Below, one piece after another: positions 35,615-47,441 of a stretch of DNA of 64,000 nucleotides. The stretch is from the NCBI GenBank assembly GCA_019095985.1, contig CM032665.1:33358995-33422994 (forward strand). Direction: 5' to 3'. The stretch's first letter is position 1. Each line of letters opens with the position of its first letter. The notes below the pieces were generated by a model. That model saw only the letters and a program-made list of their open reading frames with translations, was not told where the DNA came from and did no database searches. The position numbers and the translations under genes are program-made. The stretch is from Streblospio benedicti (taxonomy: Eukaryota > Annelida > Polychaeta > Spionida > Spionidae).

Positions 35615-38256
35615 GCAACACAATTTGTTTAGATTCTCATTTGAGGCTTTATCCATGCAGTCAACGTCTTCTGTAATCACCTAGCCTTATCTGGGTTGTT
35701 AGCAATACCGTGATATGACGTGGGAAATTTTTCTGTATTGAAACAGACAATATGAAAACAACACTCAAAACACGCAGATGAGTACATGTAGTTGACATTT
35801 TGAGGTGAACAATGACAGTTCAAAATTTAAAAAAGTATAAGCACATATATGGCGATGATAAGTTGTTTTGTTGTTGTTTTGTGTTTTAATTCTAATTAAG
35901 TTGCTGGGTACTACATGTTTGCAGGCTCCGTTGGTGTGTTCTATATGCTATGTACGCTAGTGCTACCATAATCTTAACAAAATAGGAAAATGTCATTTGA
36001 TTAAAACCTACTACTTTCGGGCAACTTGCACGATGCGCCATCAGAGAGAACTGTGTTTTATGGCCATTTTATGGAACCCAATATCTGTGTCAGCCGTCTG
36101 GTACGGTTTTTTCCCATTCAAACCAGGAGATGCAGGCTCTTACAGCTGACAATGTACACATGCACGTGTCTTCGAATGGCAGTAAACACGCCATGTCTAA
36201 GTTATTTTATAATGTTCGTAAAGCAATTCATTCTGTACACACATTTCTCAAACTGTGCATAGTTTCGCATCAGCCCAAAACAGTGACTTTTCAAATGTGC
36301 CATTGGAATCTCTAAATGCGAATATCGACACATGCATATGGCAATTAATTACCACTGAAATTCAATAACGTGAATAGGAATAGACTGCTGCAAATTGTCT
36401 GCTGAGAATCGCATTATAAATTCAATCAGCACTAATAATTGTGTGCGCTTGTGGCCTGTAAACATATTGACGGTGTAACATCATCATTAACGTGGCCATA
36501 CAACCCCCTGCTACTGAACCTGCAAACAGATTCCGGTCTTGTCTTGCATTGAGTATGTTTGCGCATGGGTATCATTGGCATTGTGTAATTACATAAATCA
36601 TAGAAACATGATGTACACATGTGGCCCTCAGTTCATTATACCAGTTGGTATAGATATCTCCTGTCTGGAAATTCGCTGAATACGTACATTCATTAAAATT
36701 AAAAACTGAATGTGCGTATCTAGCATTCATAATTACTTGTCACACATAGATGACTAATGTCATAATCTCCTCTGTTCAGAGATTACTAAGAAAGACAACG
36801 TTATGCATTTTACAATATAACTAGGGAAACATAGGTAGTGTATGAATTCAACATCAAATCTATTTTAGGGACGGGATCCATTTGCGGCAAGAGATTATCC
36901 GTGCTAATGACGGGGAGTAACCATCATTGGTGTCACCTGTCCTCCCAAGTGTCAGCAAGACTTGGCCATTCCAGCCTGCTGGTCAAATGTACAATCAATG
37001 TGAGTACATTGTATGTGCACAATGTAGAATGGTTTTAAAGTGGCTGCTGCACGTGCTGGTCAGTTAATACGTTTAGAGCATGCAGTTTGTAGCCACATTT
37101 TTGTATAATTATAGACATGTGAAAAGTGAACTTTCAGTCATAATACAGGGAAGTGGTTTAAATATTACCAGTGCCACTTTAAACACCATATACTGTATAT
37201 ATGCTGAAGAAAAGATTACTATAATATCTGGACCATGGTTGATGTGTCGTACATTAACGGATGGCAAGGCACTATCTTGCAACAGGTAACATGAAATTGG
37301 TAACATTGCACGGTCTGTATCACCTGGTACACAATATTCCTGCACCAATTTATGCTTATCTGTTTTTGTTATACACACTAATTAATTTTTTTTTCAGATC
37401 GGTTCTGATGGTTTAGTCCAAATTATTGTTAATGGTTTCATTTGAATTATCCATATACCGGTATGGCGTACCTCTTTTTACACAGAATTGTAGATATGCT
37501 GTAGATATGTATAATGTATGTCAATCTTCATTATTATTTAGTAAAAATAATCAAAAACATAGTTTTGTTCATGACTAATACTACATGTAAATATACCAGT
37601 CCACTTTTGAACATACCTTGCGTTTGCATTTTCTCCCAAGGCACCATTTATCCTTGTGTTTCAACAGTCAGATATGTATGAGATAATCCAGATAATCTGC
37701 CCCCAACACTCCATAAATACCCACTATCCTCCATCAAGACTAACAGACAACTAAAAATTGCACAGCACAATATCAAAGTAGTCATCCAATAAGTTGGCAC
37801 AGACGTAGGGCCACACTGTCAGGTTCTACACGGGAGAGTGAAGGGGAAATACTCACAACAAATAGAACAGATAATGGAAATTTCACAATATTTCACGTAG
37901 AGATGTTCACAAATACAAAAATAACTTCATATGCTGTCGAAGATTAGTTGATGTTTGTTTTCTCGAATTGCCAATCTTAATATGCGTTCAAGTGATGTAA
38001 TATGGACACACTTAGATTACACCATGGATGATCCACATCTAAATGAGCGACATTCATCAAACACAAATCAACGATCCGTCGACCCCTTTGACTAAATTAT
38101 ATCCTCGGGGCCGACCTACCTTCCGGGAGACTGAGGCACGAAGGGGGTAGAGGCGACGGCGACGAGAGCATTTCGGTAGGTAGCATCAGATCGTCATTTG
38201 GATAGACTTGGGGTTACACACGTCTTTCAGCGTTTTATAGCATCACGGCAACTACT
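35615..38256. other. Non-coding stretch, becoming GC-richer near its end
   Basis: Nothing was recognised until about 38100, where CpG-containing sequence precedes the candidate exon at 38257. Confidence 0.4.
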
Positions 38257-38401
38257 ATGAAGAAGGCTTGTTTCAACGACGACAAGCACATCGACTTTAG
38301 ACTAGAGCAGAGGCGAGTTAGTGCGCGAATTTTGAGTAGACTTTTGCTCACCGCAGATCGATGTTCCCGATTTCACTGGAAAACAAGTAAAGCAGACGAC
38401 A
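38257..38401 (+). CDS. Candidate first coding exon, unknown protein
   Basis: An ATG opens 48 codons ending at a strong donor (GACGACA then GTAAGTTTC). An in-frame stop lies about 50 bases upstream of the ATG. The peptide begins MKKACFNDDKHIDFRLEQRR and is rich in basic and polar residues, with no signal peptide or membrane segment. CpG and GC content rise just upstream (38100-38170), as at many promoters. I recognise no family and find no second exon, so this rests only on the ATG, the donor and composition. Confidence 0.3.
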
Positions 38402-38571
38402 GTAAGTTTCTACTCAGTCGCTTGAGTTTCTTGAACTGGTGGCCTAATTTGACGCTCATTTGTTAGGGGATGAGGGTTGTGTGTTGGAGTTCAATTGGGA
38501 GGAAATTGATTGAATTGAGAATGCCGAAAATGTGGGGTCTGTTAGATGCGAGGGGGGGTGACACAGGGGTC

Positions 38572-38685
38572 CTGAGTTCCATGTTCCACTATTTTTTACC
38601 CCTATGTTCCATGTTCCACTATCTTTTTGTCCCTATGTTCCATGTTTTGCTATAATTTCTCACGTTCCATGTTCCACTATGAAAA
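38572..38685. repeat. Minisatellite of GTTCCATGTTCCACTAT, locus 1
   Basis: About four imperfect units containing ATGTTCCATGTTCCACTAT, separated by T-rich spacers. The same word recurs at 39971-40018. Confidence 0.75.
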
Positions 38686-39489
38686 TGATCCCAAGTAAAC
38701 AATTTTGAACACATTTATCAGCAATTCTTCATTATATGCGGATCCGAATCAAATATTTTCTATGGAAGTCTTAATATTTAACCAAATCAAATAATTTTCA
38801 GTCCTGATAAAGGCAAGATATAGGGTGATAACTGCTAAATAAGAAAAGAAGAAAAACCAAGCGGATAAAAGTAGATCACAAAATGTATACTCCTGGGGTC
38901 TGAAAGGACCGATGATGTACTGATTAGTGTTAATTATTTGATAAATGAACATTCGTGTGGCTAAGTGCGAATATAGAGAACTATTTTCTAACCTTTTTGG
39001 CATTTCTTATCTGATGTAGTTGTACTTGTTAGGTACCAGAGAGATCACCAGAAGCCTCTGTCTCTATACTATTACTACCACTATCAGCAATGATCGATGC
39101 TTCTTTCTTTGATCATAACCATGCGGTTCACATTTGCGAGGGAGCATTAAGGCGACTGGGGGGAGGGGGAGGATATAGGAGGAGATAGCTTTCAGCCTGT
39201 GGAGAGCTCATGGAACGAAACAAAAACAGGGATTTTGTTTCTTTTGAAGTGACACAATTGATCTGTGTAAATCACTGTTCAGTTCCATATTGTAGGCATT
39301 TAGACTGAAATCTGTCAAGAATTTTGTGGGGGCCGCCCCAGGGTGTTAGTGAGGGGAGGGTTAATAAGAGCAAACAATGGTGATAAATATTTAATGTGCT
39401 ATGGTAGGGGGGTCTGGGGACGTGTCAGCTTGAGCAGTGTAAACATGTTGAGGAAAAGGTAACTGTTGCAAACTTTTATATTACAGGTT
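38686..39489. other. Non-coding stretch with G-rich patches
   Basis: G-rich patches occur at 39157-39175 and 39327-39360. No exon is supported. Confidence 0.4.
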
Positions 39490-39775
39490 TTATTCAAGTA
39501 GATGTAAATGTAAATGTAGTGGTACATAGTTGTGACCCGAGTCTTGCTCTCACGACTACATTTACATAAGGTCATATGGACACTTATGCTAATTACTAAC
39601 ATAATTACTCACTTACTCTTCTACCCAACGACCTGTATCTAATTAAATTGTATGAGCCAAAGAGCTCTGTGCAACTATTTATAGGTATGCGTTTGCTCAA
39701 CACCCACAAACAGAGCCGACTGATAAGTGAACCCACGACCTTCTGGTCACAAGCGAGGCACATTTGGTAGATGCC
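39490..39775 (-). mobile_element. tRNA-like SINE, family 1, copy 3
   Basis: It matches 27045-27398 in order: 'gtaaatgtagtggtacatag', 'cgacctgtatctaattaaat', 'ctcaacacccacaaacaga', and a T-arm region GTGGGTTCACTTATCAGTCG on the minus strand. The A-box part is degraded. Confidence 0.6.
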
Positions 39776-39970
39776 GTAGAAACCAAACATTGGCTGGAGG
39801 ATTGCCACGATTATGAAATGTAGGATATCATCTTGACCAACAACGCAATACAATTTGGTTCTTAATTATTGTGCGTTTGAAACCTCTCCCATTTAACAAA
39901 AAATAGCGTAAAATTGAGTTAAAACACCGTAAAATCACGACAAAAGTGCGAAAAATTTGAGGGAATTCAC

Positions 39971-40018
39971 ATGCTCCATGTTCCACTATGACTTCCTATG
40001 TTCCATGTTCCACTATTC
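39971..40018. repeat. Minisatellite of GTTCCATGTTCCACTAT, locus 2
   Basis: Two units of the word also found at 38572-38685, about 1.3 kb away. Confidence 0.7.
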
Positions 40019-40730
40019 TCTGTTAACCCCTCAGATGCGGTTGATGTAGGTCCCCAATGCGTTGAGCTTTAGCTGAAGTTTCAGTCATGGTTAAAATTTG
40101 TACGGTAGAGTGCTTTCTTTCCACAATGATTTGCTTTGACTGTTAACTGAGATCACACGGATCCGTTGCTAGAGATATAATAACTCTCAACAGCCAGCAT
40201 GGCATGGTTCTCGTTCTATGCGTTATAGAGCGTGTGTACATTTATCCGTGAGCATAAAGCAGTGGCAAAAATTGTAAGATTTAATGAATTTTTGAAGACC
40301 ATCATTTGTATAGTTTCTATATACATTGCTATTGTTATCAAGTTGTTTGCGGGAGATTTGTGGGCTACAGTAGATGTACAATTGTGTCATGTCAAATAGA
40401 CATTTTCGACGTTCAAAATCCTGGCTGTTTCAGAGTTCAAAAAGTATTCCCCGTTTTAAAGAGGCAGTAATTCCACATTAACGATGAAAGTGGTTAAATT
40501 GTCATTAGGGCAGTCTAATCACGCGAAAACATGGCACGAGCGCACGCACGGGCGGTTGTTTCCCTGTTTGTGGGAGCAGCTGAGTGCAAGTGGTTAATTT
40601 GCGATCACGCCAACTGTAAGCAGGCCTTAATCACAACCACTTACAGTGGGTGGGGGTGGGGGTGTAGGATAGTGTTGCTCCATGCGTTTTGGCATGAATT
40701 AGCCTTTCCTATTTTTGTGTAGTTGTGGGT
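40019..40730. other. Non-coding stretch with a G-run patch
   Basis: GGGTGGGGGTGGGGG near 40647-40661 could form a G-quadruplex. No gene was recognised. Confidence 0.4.
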
Positions 40731-41345
40731 CAAACTTGCAGTAATTGCGTGGCTTCAGCAGCTGAAGCGAAAGCTTTGTGTTCACTTCGTATGTATGTAT
40801 GCATGTGTGCATGTATGCATGCATGCATTTTTGCGTGTATGCATGTATGCATGTATGTACGTACGTACGGATGTACATACGTATGTACGTATGTATGTAC
40901 GTATGTATGTACGTACGTATGTATGTACGTATGTACGTACGTACGTATGTATGTATTGTTTATGTATGTATGTACATGTATGTATGTATGTATGTATGTA
41001 TGTATGTATGTATGTATGTATGTATGTATGTATGTATGTATGTATGTATGTATGTATGTATGTATGTATGTATGTATGTATGTATGTATGCATGTATGTA
41101 TGTATGTATGTATGTATGTATGTATGTATGCATGCATTCGTGCGTGTGTGCGTGCGTGCGTGTGTGTGCGCATGCATGCCTGTATGTGTGTGTGTATGTT
41201 AGAACAAGCTAGACCTTTTACTGATGAACCAATTTTGTTCAAACTTTACACATCTATGAGGTATAAGGCGACACCAAAATGCTTCGATTTTGGGCACTCT
41301 GCCAATTGAATTGTGCTTTCTTGAAGGCCATTTATGACATGTGTA
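40731..41345 (+). mobile_element. Helitron-like element, copy 2, left part
   Basis: It aligns with 3057-3720: CAAACTT, AATTGCGT, the palindrome GCTTCAGC-A-GCTGAAGC (40752-40768), GTGTTCACTTCG, a TATG microsatellite, then 'aagctagac...tactgatgaa', 'aactttacac', 'ctatgagg' and 'gccaattgaattgtgctttc'. Similarity stops near 41345. The matching right end is at 43675-43726. Confidence 0.6.
40788..41200. repeat. Compound TATG / TACG / CATG microsatellite
   Basis: About 410 bases of TATG-type repeat with ACGT, GCAT and GTGC variants at the edges and a pure core at 40978-41090. All open frames over it are artefacts. Confidence 0.95.
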
Positions 41346-41428
41346 CTGTTATTCAGTACACTTAAGCCAGCAAGAAAAAAAATCAATATTCAACCAAGAA
41401 GCAAAGTCTACTTGGTGTGGTTTGCGGT

Positions 41429-41448
41429 CTCCTGCTACGTAGCAGGAG
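41429..41448. repeat. Perfect 20-bp palindrome
   Basis: CTCCTGCTACGTAGCAGGAG is its own reverse complement. It lies between a 10-bp inverted repeat, AATCAATATT (41381-41390) and AATATTGATT (41454-41463), so the whole 83-base block folds in nested fashion. Confidence 0.85.
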
Positions 41449-41705
41449 GAGCTAATATTGATTAGACAATGGCTATCTGTGGCTGATAACATACAATCTA
41501 CTTGTACTTTTAATCATGATTTCATTAATATTTTAGTAACATCTGATTATGAATGAATCTGAACAATCACACAATACTTTTTTTTATTTCACTGTACTTA
41601 CATACATAGCTTTGAAACTATGATTGATTATTATGCTATACACAGAGAAATATGTTTAGCTAAATATTGATCATGTGAAATAATCTGGCAGGCTATGTCA
41701 AGTTA

Positions 41706-41803
41706 TTAGGAGTATCGTGGAATCGAACTCATGGTCTCCTGTCCATGATTCAGACCAGTCATATGTCATGGTCGGATGTGCTAACCACTGCACCAATCTT
41801 CCT
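41706..41803 (-). repeat. tRNA-like sequence (SINE head or tRNA fossil)
   Basis: The minus strand reads TGGTGCAGTGGTTAGCACAT (A box) and, about 50 bases later, ATGAGTTCGATTCCACG (B box). The A-B spacing suits a tRNA with a long variable arm. The stems do not close well, so I do not call it a working tRNA gene. Confidence 0.55.
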
Positions 41804-41904
41804 TGACGAAGTACACACACTTCAGTTTTGAACCGTATCAATCTTACGCAATGGCACTTTCCCGCCTTGATACTATTATTGGCCTACTAGCCTTGCAGCC
41901 TTAA

Positions 41905-43459
41905 TCGCAGTCATGCAATGCATAAAAGGGTTGGGTGAACACTGCGTTACAGCTGTAAAAGTCTTTGAGGCTATCAAAGACCTCAAGTTGAATAAAAGCT
42001 CTGGACTGGACTGCCTTCAGGCCGACCACTTTCGTTATGCTGATATGAATATGCTGTCTTGCCTATTAGCCATGTTGTTAAACTCAATGCTGTGCCATGG
42101 TTTCATCCCAGATAAAGCCATGTTTAGCGTTATAATTCCTGTATTAAAGAACAAAAAGGGCCTCCTTACTGATAAGAATAATTACAGGCCGGTGGCTCTT
42201 ACCTCAGTTTTTTCAAAAATTATTGAATCGGTGATATTAGATAAATTTGTACAAAAGCTTCAATCAAGTGACTACCAGTTTGGTTTTAAGAAGAAGCACG
42301 GATCCGATATGGCTCTATTTTCTCTAAAACAAGTTATTGAATACTACAACCTAAGATCTTCGCCAGTATATGTTTGTTTTCTAGACGCTTCTAAGGCATT
42401 TGACCGTTTGAATTATTGGAGTCTTTTTTAGGAAACTGTTAGACAGAGGTATACCAAATATTTTTATACGATGTTTTTGCTACTGGTATTTCCATCAACA
42501 GTTATGCGTGAAATGGGGTTGCTCTCAGTCGGAGAAGTTCACAACTGTGAATGGAGTCCGGCAGGGAGGAATCATTTCTCCCATATTCTTTAATGTTTAC
42601 ATGAACGATCTAAGTGATAAACTTAAGAATTCTGATGCAGGTTGTTGCTTTAATGGTTATTCCATGAATCACTTATTCTATGCTGATGATAGTTGTCTTT
42701 TAGCCCCCTCTCCTGCAGGGCTCCAAAGTCTTGTTAATATATGTGTTGATTATTCAATAGGTAATACTATAATTTATAATGTAAAAAAGACAAAGTGTAT
42801 GTGTTTCAAACCCTCTAAGAGGAAGAGTCTGAATCTACCTAGGATATGGCTCAATGATAAAAGCCTTGAATATGTGGAAACTTTCAAATACCTAGGTGTA
42901 TATATTTCACACTCCAGTAAAGACCATGATGACATGCTACGCCATCGTAGCTATATCTATTCCAAAGGTAATTTCATAATCAATAGGTTTTCGTCTTGCA
43001 CAAACAATGTGAAGCTTCATCTATTCAAAACATTTTTATTCAACATGTATGGTAGCCAACTTTGGTGTAATTTTACAAAATCTACTCTTCAAAAGTTAAA
43101 GGTTGCTTTTAATAATGTCTATAGGAAATTGTTTAACATCAAATGTGGTCAAAGCATTAGTGAAATTTGTGTGCACAACAATATTGATAGCTTCAATGTG
43201 ATCCTGAGAAAAACTTACTATCAATTTCGAGCTAGACTTTTTTTTATTCTTGTAACTCATTTATTTCTACACTAGTGAATTCTGTTTTCTTTTATTACGA
43301 CTCAAGTTTTACAAGATTATGGAATGGATACTTATTTAATTTTTAATCTTTTATGCATATTTTTAAATGCAAGACTATATATTTGTTTTATATGTATATG
43401 CATGTTTCTATCATGTGAAATAAACTTATGTTATATTATTATTATTATTATTATTATAG
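41905..43459 (+). mobile_element. 5'-truncated LINE, CR1/L2-type reverse transcriptase
   Basis: Reverse-transcriptase motifs appear in order: LNKSSGLD, NNYRPVALTSVFSKIIE, VCFLDASKAFDRL (motif A), VRQGGIISPIFFNVYMNDL (motif B), FYADDSCLL (catalytic YADD), VKKTKCMCF and FKYLGVYIS. The frame changes twice, each time in a T run: at 42424-42429 (one base too many) and 43238-43245 (one too few). After the second, the frame continues to a stop at 43344-43346. The endonuclease and ORF1 are missing. The element ends with an (ATT)n tail at 43430-43459, as CR1/L2-like LINEs end in short tandem repeats rather than poly(A). The clade within the Jockey/CR1 group is unresolved. Confidence 0.88.
43430..43459 (+). 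repeat. (ATT)n tail of the LINE
   Basis: About eight ATT units close the LINE copy and mark its 3' boundary. Confidence 0.85.
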
Positions 43460-43674
43460 CCTACTTACGCTACCGATTATTACGAAGCAGTCATCTAGGC
43501 ACGTGAGACATGCACACCTATACCTGCGTCTTACAGTCTACTTACATTGGACGTAATCTTGGGCCACTTCTTTCACAATCACAGCTGTAAATTCATTCTG
43601 TGGTTTTATCTTCAAATTCATCAAGTTCTTATTTGTAAAGTATACATCATTTCAATATATATCATAATTGCCCA

Positions 43675-43726
43675 TAAGTCAACATTGTTCTAGCCACGCC
43701 GTGTTCTTGGAACACTTTTAATTTAG
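43675..43726 (+). mobile_element. Helitron-like element, copy 2, right end
   Basis: It matches 4412-4462 (GTCAACATTGTTCTAGCCAC and on). It has the same hairpin GTGTTC-TTG-GAACAC (43701-43715), seven bases, then TTAG in place of CTAG, followed by T. Similarity to copy 1 ends right after. Confidence 0.55.
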
Positions 43727-43974
43727 TTGAACTTAGTACGTAATTCATATTGATGATGCTCATTCATGAGCTAAATGTTGATTTATATGCTACACAACAG
43801 GTTTTAGGCCTAGATATCTCTATTGTTCCTATGTATACTTATCAAATTATTTTTTCCAAAGTAATTTCATAATTCATTACAAGTAAGAGACATTCATTTG
43901 GCAAACGGGACTTCACGACCCCAAGGTAGTGAGACCAGAATAATTTTGACATAGTGATGGAAGATCTTCATTCA

Positions 43975-44250
43975 AAAAAATATATACAGTTATTTGTGTA
44001 TATCACAGGGCTGCAATGTTAGACCTCCCAAAAATTTCCGTCCTCAGGTGGGATTCGAACCCCGGGTAGACATGATAATTGACCAGAATGATACCATCAT
44101 CAACATTGTTTCTGGTCTCACAACCTTTCCACGAACCGTCAGGGCCACTTGATATAGTAAAAATGGAAGATGTCTCTTCAGCTATGTCAATACAGTGGCA
44201 GGAGCTTGCTTGACAGAAAAGTGAGAATAAAATTGAATTCACAAGCAAGA
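43975..44250 (+). mobile_element. Inverted-repeat tRNA-like element, copy B (rearranged)
   Basis: Its outer parts are nearly identical to copy C (44261-44608). The middle is shorter and contains GACCAGAATGATACCATCAT, the reverse complement of copy C's ATGATGGTATCATTCTGGTC, so part of the core has been inverted and part lost. It lies head to tail with copy C, about 10 bases apart. Confidence 0.7.
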
Positions 44251-44260
44251 CTTGGGAAAA

Positions 44261-44608
44261 AATATATACAGTTATTCATATATCACAGACCTTAACACGG
44301 CTGCAACATTAGACCTCCCAAAAAAATTTCCGTCCTCAGGTGGGATTCGAACCCCGGACCTCTGGGTTGAGATGATAATTGACCAAGTATGTAAGCTGGG
44401 GGTTACAGAGACATCGGTTCGTCCGAGTAACCTTTTAACAGCCCGCTGCTTGGGATGATGGTATCATTCTGGTCTCACAACCTTGGGGTCGTGAGTTCGA
44501 GTCCCGTCAGGGCCACTTGATATAGTAAAAATGGAAGATGTCTCTTCAGCAATGTCAATACAGTGGCAGGAGCTTGCTTGACAGAAAAGTGAGAATAAAA
44601 TTGAACCT
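44261..44608 (+). mobile_element. Inverted-repeat tRNA-like element, copy C
   Basis: An antisense B box (GGATTCGAACCCC, from 44342) in the left half faces GGTATCATTCTGGTCTCACA...GAGTTCGAGTCCCG (44459-44505) in the right half. The right half resembles a tRNA from D-arm to T-arm; CAC stands where an anticodon would be. The end CTTCAGCAATGTCAATACAG...GCTTGCTTGACAG matches copy A at 1396-1443. Confidence 0.7.
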
Positions 44609-45482
44609 ATGTATACTGACTGAATTAATGGATATTCAATGTCAAATTGAGGTGAGAAAGAAACTAAAGCTTAGGACTCTTATATCACAAAACATCTGAG
44701 TGGAAGTGCAAGATCTCTGCTCGCTCAATTTTAACATGGGTATGGCCATTAAGAATCGAAATAGGAAGATTTAAAAACTTAAATGTAGACGAGTGAATGT
44801 GTGAACCATATGTACATGCCCATTATATTATGATATTAGAAACAATTTAATTACAAAGGGTACACAAATAAATAATGATTTACATTTATAAATCTAAATG
44901 ACGAAGAAAAGTTTGTTCTTTTACTGAAATATTGCTGAAAAGATGTCTCGGATTCGGCTTGGTTTTTGAGAGAGAAAAAGCTTTATAGTTGGTATCGTTA
45001 CATGGTATTCATGTGTTTTTATTCTTTTGATTAGATACTGATCCGGGTCGCAGTAAAAAAGTAAAATAAATCAAACCCAAATTAGGAACCAGAATATGCC
45101 TCTCACTTTATTGGCTATTTACGTTAAATATAATGTACGCTCCTACAATCAGAACGTCAGTAGGCTTATCGTTGAGGCATGCCATACGTGCGTCCTTAGA
45201 TTGCATTCATTAGAAAAAATATAGATTTTGATTGTGCCGTAGGTCTACCTATAAACAAAGTTTCTTTCTAGTTGAAATCGACACTTTAACCCCGGGGTGG
45301 ATAATGTAACTGATATATGTGCAGTGTAAAAGAGATTCCCGTAAATCGACAATGAGCCTCCGGGTGTTGACTATTATTAGCCATCATAATGTAGGGACAT
45401 GGTAAAGGTCTAAAAACGTGAATCACGTTTTGGCATGCACACACATCCAGTAGTATATCAATAGGTACCGAAGAATAATGTC
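44609..45482. other. Non-coding stretch, nothing recognised
   Basis: No gene or shared repeat was recognised. Confidence 0.45.
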
Positions 45483-45556
45483 AACTGGAAGCTTAGGGTT
45501 GTAAAACCTGTCTTCAGCTATGTCAATACAGTGGTGGGAGTTTGCTTGCCATAGAC
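45483..45556 (+). mobile_element. Inverted-repeat tRNA-like element, right-end fragment
   Basis: 'gggttgtaaaacctgtcttcagc' through 'tgggagtttgcttgcca' matches the right end of copy A (1380-1440). Confidence 0.6.
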
Positions 45557-45886
45557 AACAGAGAGAGGGAGAGCAGAATAAACCCGATAAATATGTATGT
45601 GTAAATACAATTATATATACAGTAAAAATATATGGATGTGTGATGACACAGAAATAAGTCGATGGAGTTGTCATTGCCCACAATATCTATCATGAGGCCA
45701 TTGCACGATACTTTGAAGTTGTTTCGAATTCTCAATAAGAACAAAACAAAACAGTCTCGTGTTCTTATGTTGACAAATGCAAAGTTAAAGTATTTGAGAC
45801 TGGCTTGTTTCAAATGTTTGTGTTAACACGCATTTAACTGGATTCTTCTGTGTGGTAGATGGAGCAAATGATAACATATGGATCAC

Positions 45887-46046
45887 CACTGGCAGATAAA
45901 CGTTTTTGGATAAGGGGGATGCGACACACTCACATGATTTGATGGGTTTTCTACTTGCGAAGCATAGCCGAGATGCCAAAAACACCAAGCAACTATTTGT
46001 TGTTGTTTTTTTACTGAAAAGGGGGCATTCCCTGGATCTGCCTATG
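45887..46046. mobile_element. MITE with CAGATCCAGG ends, copy 3
   Basis: The left end is worn (CACTGGCAGATAAACG) and the right end intact (CCCTGGATCTGCCTATG). Internal 'gagatgccaaaaacaccaa' matches copy 2 ('gcatgccaaaaacgccat'). Confidence 0.6.
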
Positions 46047-47441
46047 TGGATCCAGTAGTCTTCCCAATGCGACAATATGGCTACGTATACTGGTTAACTA
46101 TCTGAAGATTATTCATGGATGATCACATAATTCTAACTAACCAGATTTAACCGGTAAAATGAGGTAATAGAAAAAAATAAATGTTGCCTGCAGTCCAGTC
46201 ACATGACAACAGTTTACTGAAATCTAAATACGTAAAATGCCGCAAATGGCACGAATAATTTGATAGAATTCTGGTAGAAGGCGTTACATGTCAACTGTGA
46301 GTCTTACAAACCATGACAAGTTTAGTGTCTGCAATGTGGATTTTTTCTGCTACAAAAGCATATTATACAGTGCATTCAACTGATTTTAAATCATTTAAAA
46401 GGGTGTTTTTGTGCTTTTAACATAATGTGCACGTCATCTGAAGAGTTTCCACATATAAAATCTTTATGGAAGCGCACTTTTTTCAAATACAAATATGCAA
46501 ATTCTCTTGATTTGATTGGCTGCAGGCATAGGTAATTGCATGCACAGTATCCTTGATAGGGGCATCAATAAATGACACAGTACAATAAGTTGACAGTCTT
46601 CATTAGATTAATGGTTGTCGATTATAAGATTTCTTAGTGTTGTGTACATACCAAACTATAAAACATCGGAGTGTTGACCCATCCAATGTGCAATGTTTGC
46701 CATGATAGAAACATAGGTTGTGTTGTCAGAGCTCTGTAGTGTTAAATGTCTCAAGCATTTGCCAAAGGCACAATTGCATTTGCCTACAGTTTTGTACAAT
46801 CAACAAAGAACGAATAATGAACTGGCAATTTTGAATTTTTTCCCTCCTGGCTGTGGAAAAGTCGCATGCATCAGTTCCTAAGTCTCGTGTAGGAAATAGA
46901 ACAGCTGACTGTGTGAAAAGACAAGCATGTGATGGGCATGTCATTATAGCTCCCATTCTCATCTATGCATTTATTTCAACTCATCCTTGGAACTTCGACG
47001 TGATTTCAAATAATCTCATTGTCGTCCGGGTTACCGGGTGCGAGTGGGGTAAGACCAAATCAATCATTGATACCGTCACAGCCTGTGTGACGTCATTATG
47101 CTTACATATTTATCATAATGATTACTAATGCGCCAGACATCCAGCGAAGAACTGATGTTTGATATGACGATTGCAGCAACACAATGATTTTTGCCCCTAC
47201 CATTTATCAAATGGTTCTTCAGAAACTCTCCCGATAAATGTTTCCACGCAGTTCACATTTTTCTATGAGCTTACATCATCACTGCCCTACGCATTTGCAA
47301 AAAAAAACGTATTGGTGGAATACTCTACCCCTGGAAGACCAGCCCTTGACCCCACCACTACACACAAAGTGATTAACAAACTCGTAAACTCGGCCCGCAT
47401 AAATCACAGACGATGACAGATGTCACGCGCAGACGTGGCGC
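46047..47441. other. Non-coding stretch, nothing recognised
   Basis: Overlapping open frames at 46726-46962 (-) and 46853-47128 (+) show no family motif or splice support. Confidence 0.45.

Noticed and set aside
40723-41309. Similar long open frames at the second microsatellite
   Set aside because: Same artefact of a TATG-type repeat.
44459-44505. Working tRNA gene with CAC anticodon
   Set aside because: The anticodon stem does not close properly and the sequence is one half of a repeated foldback element.
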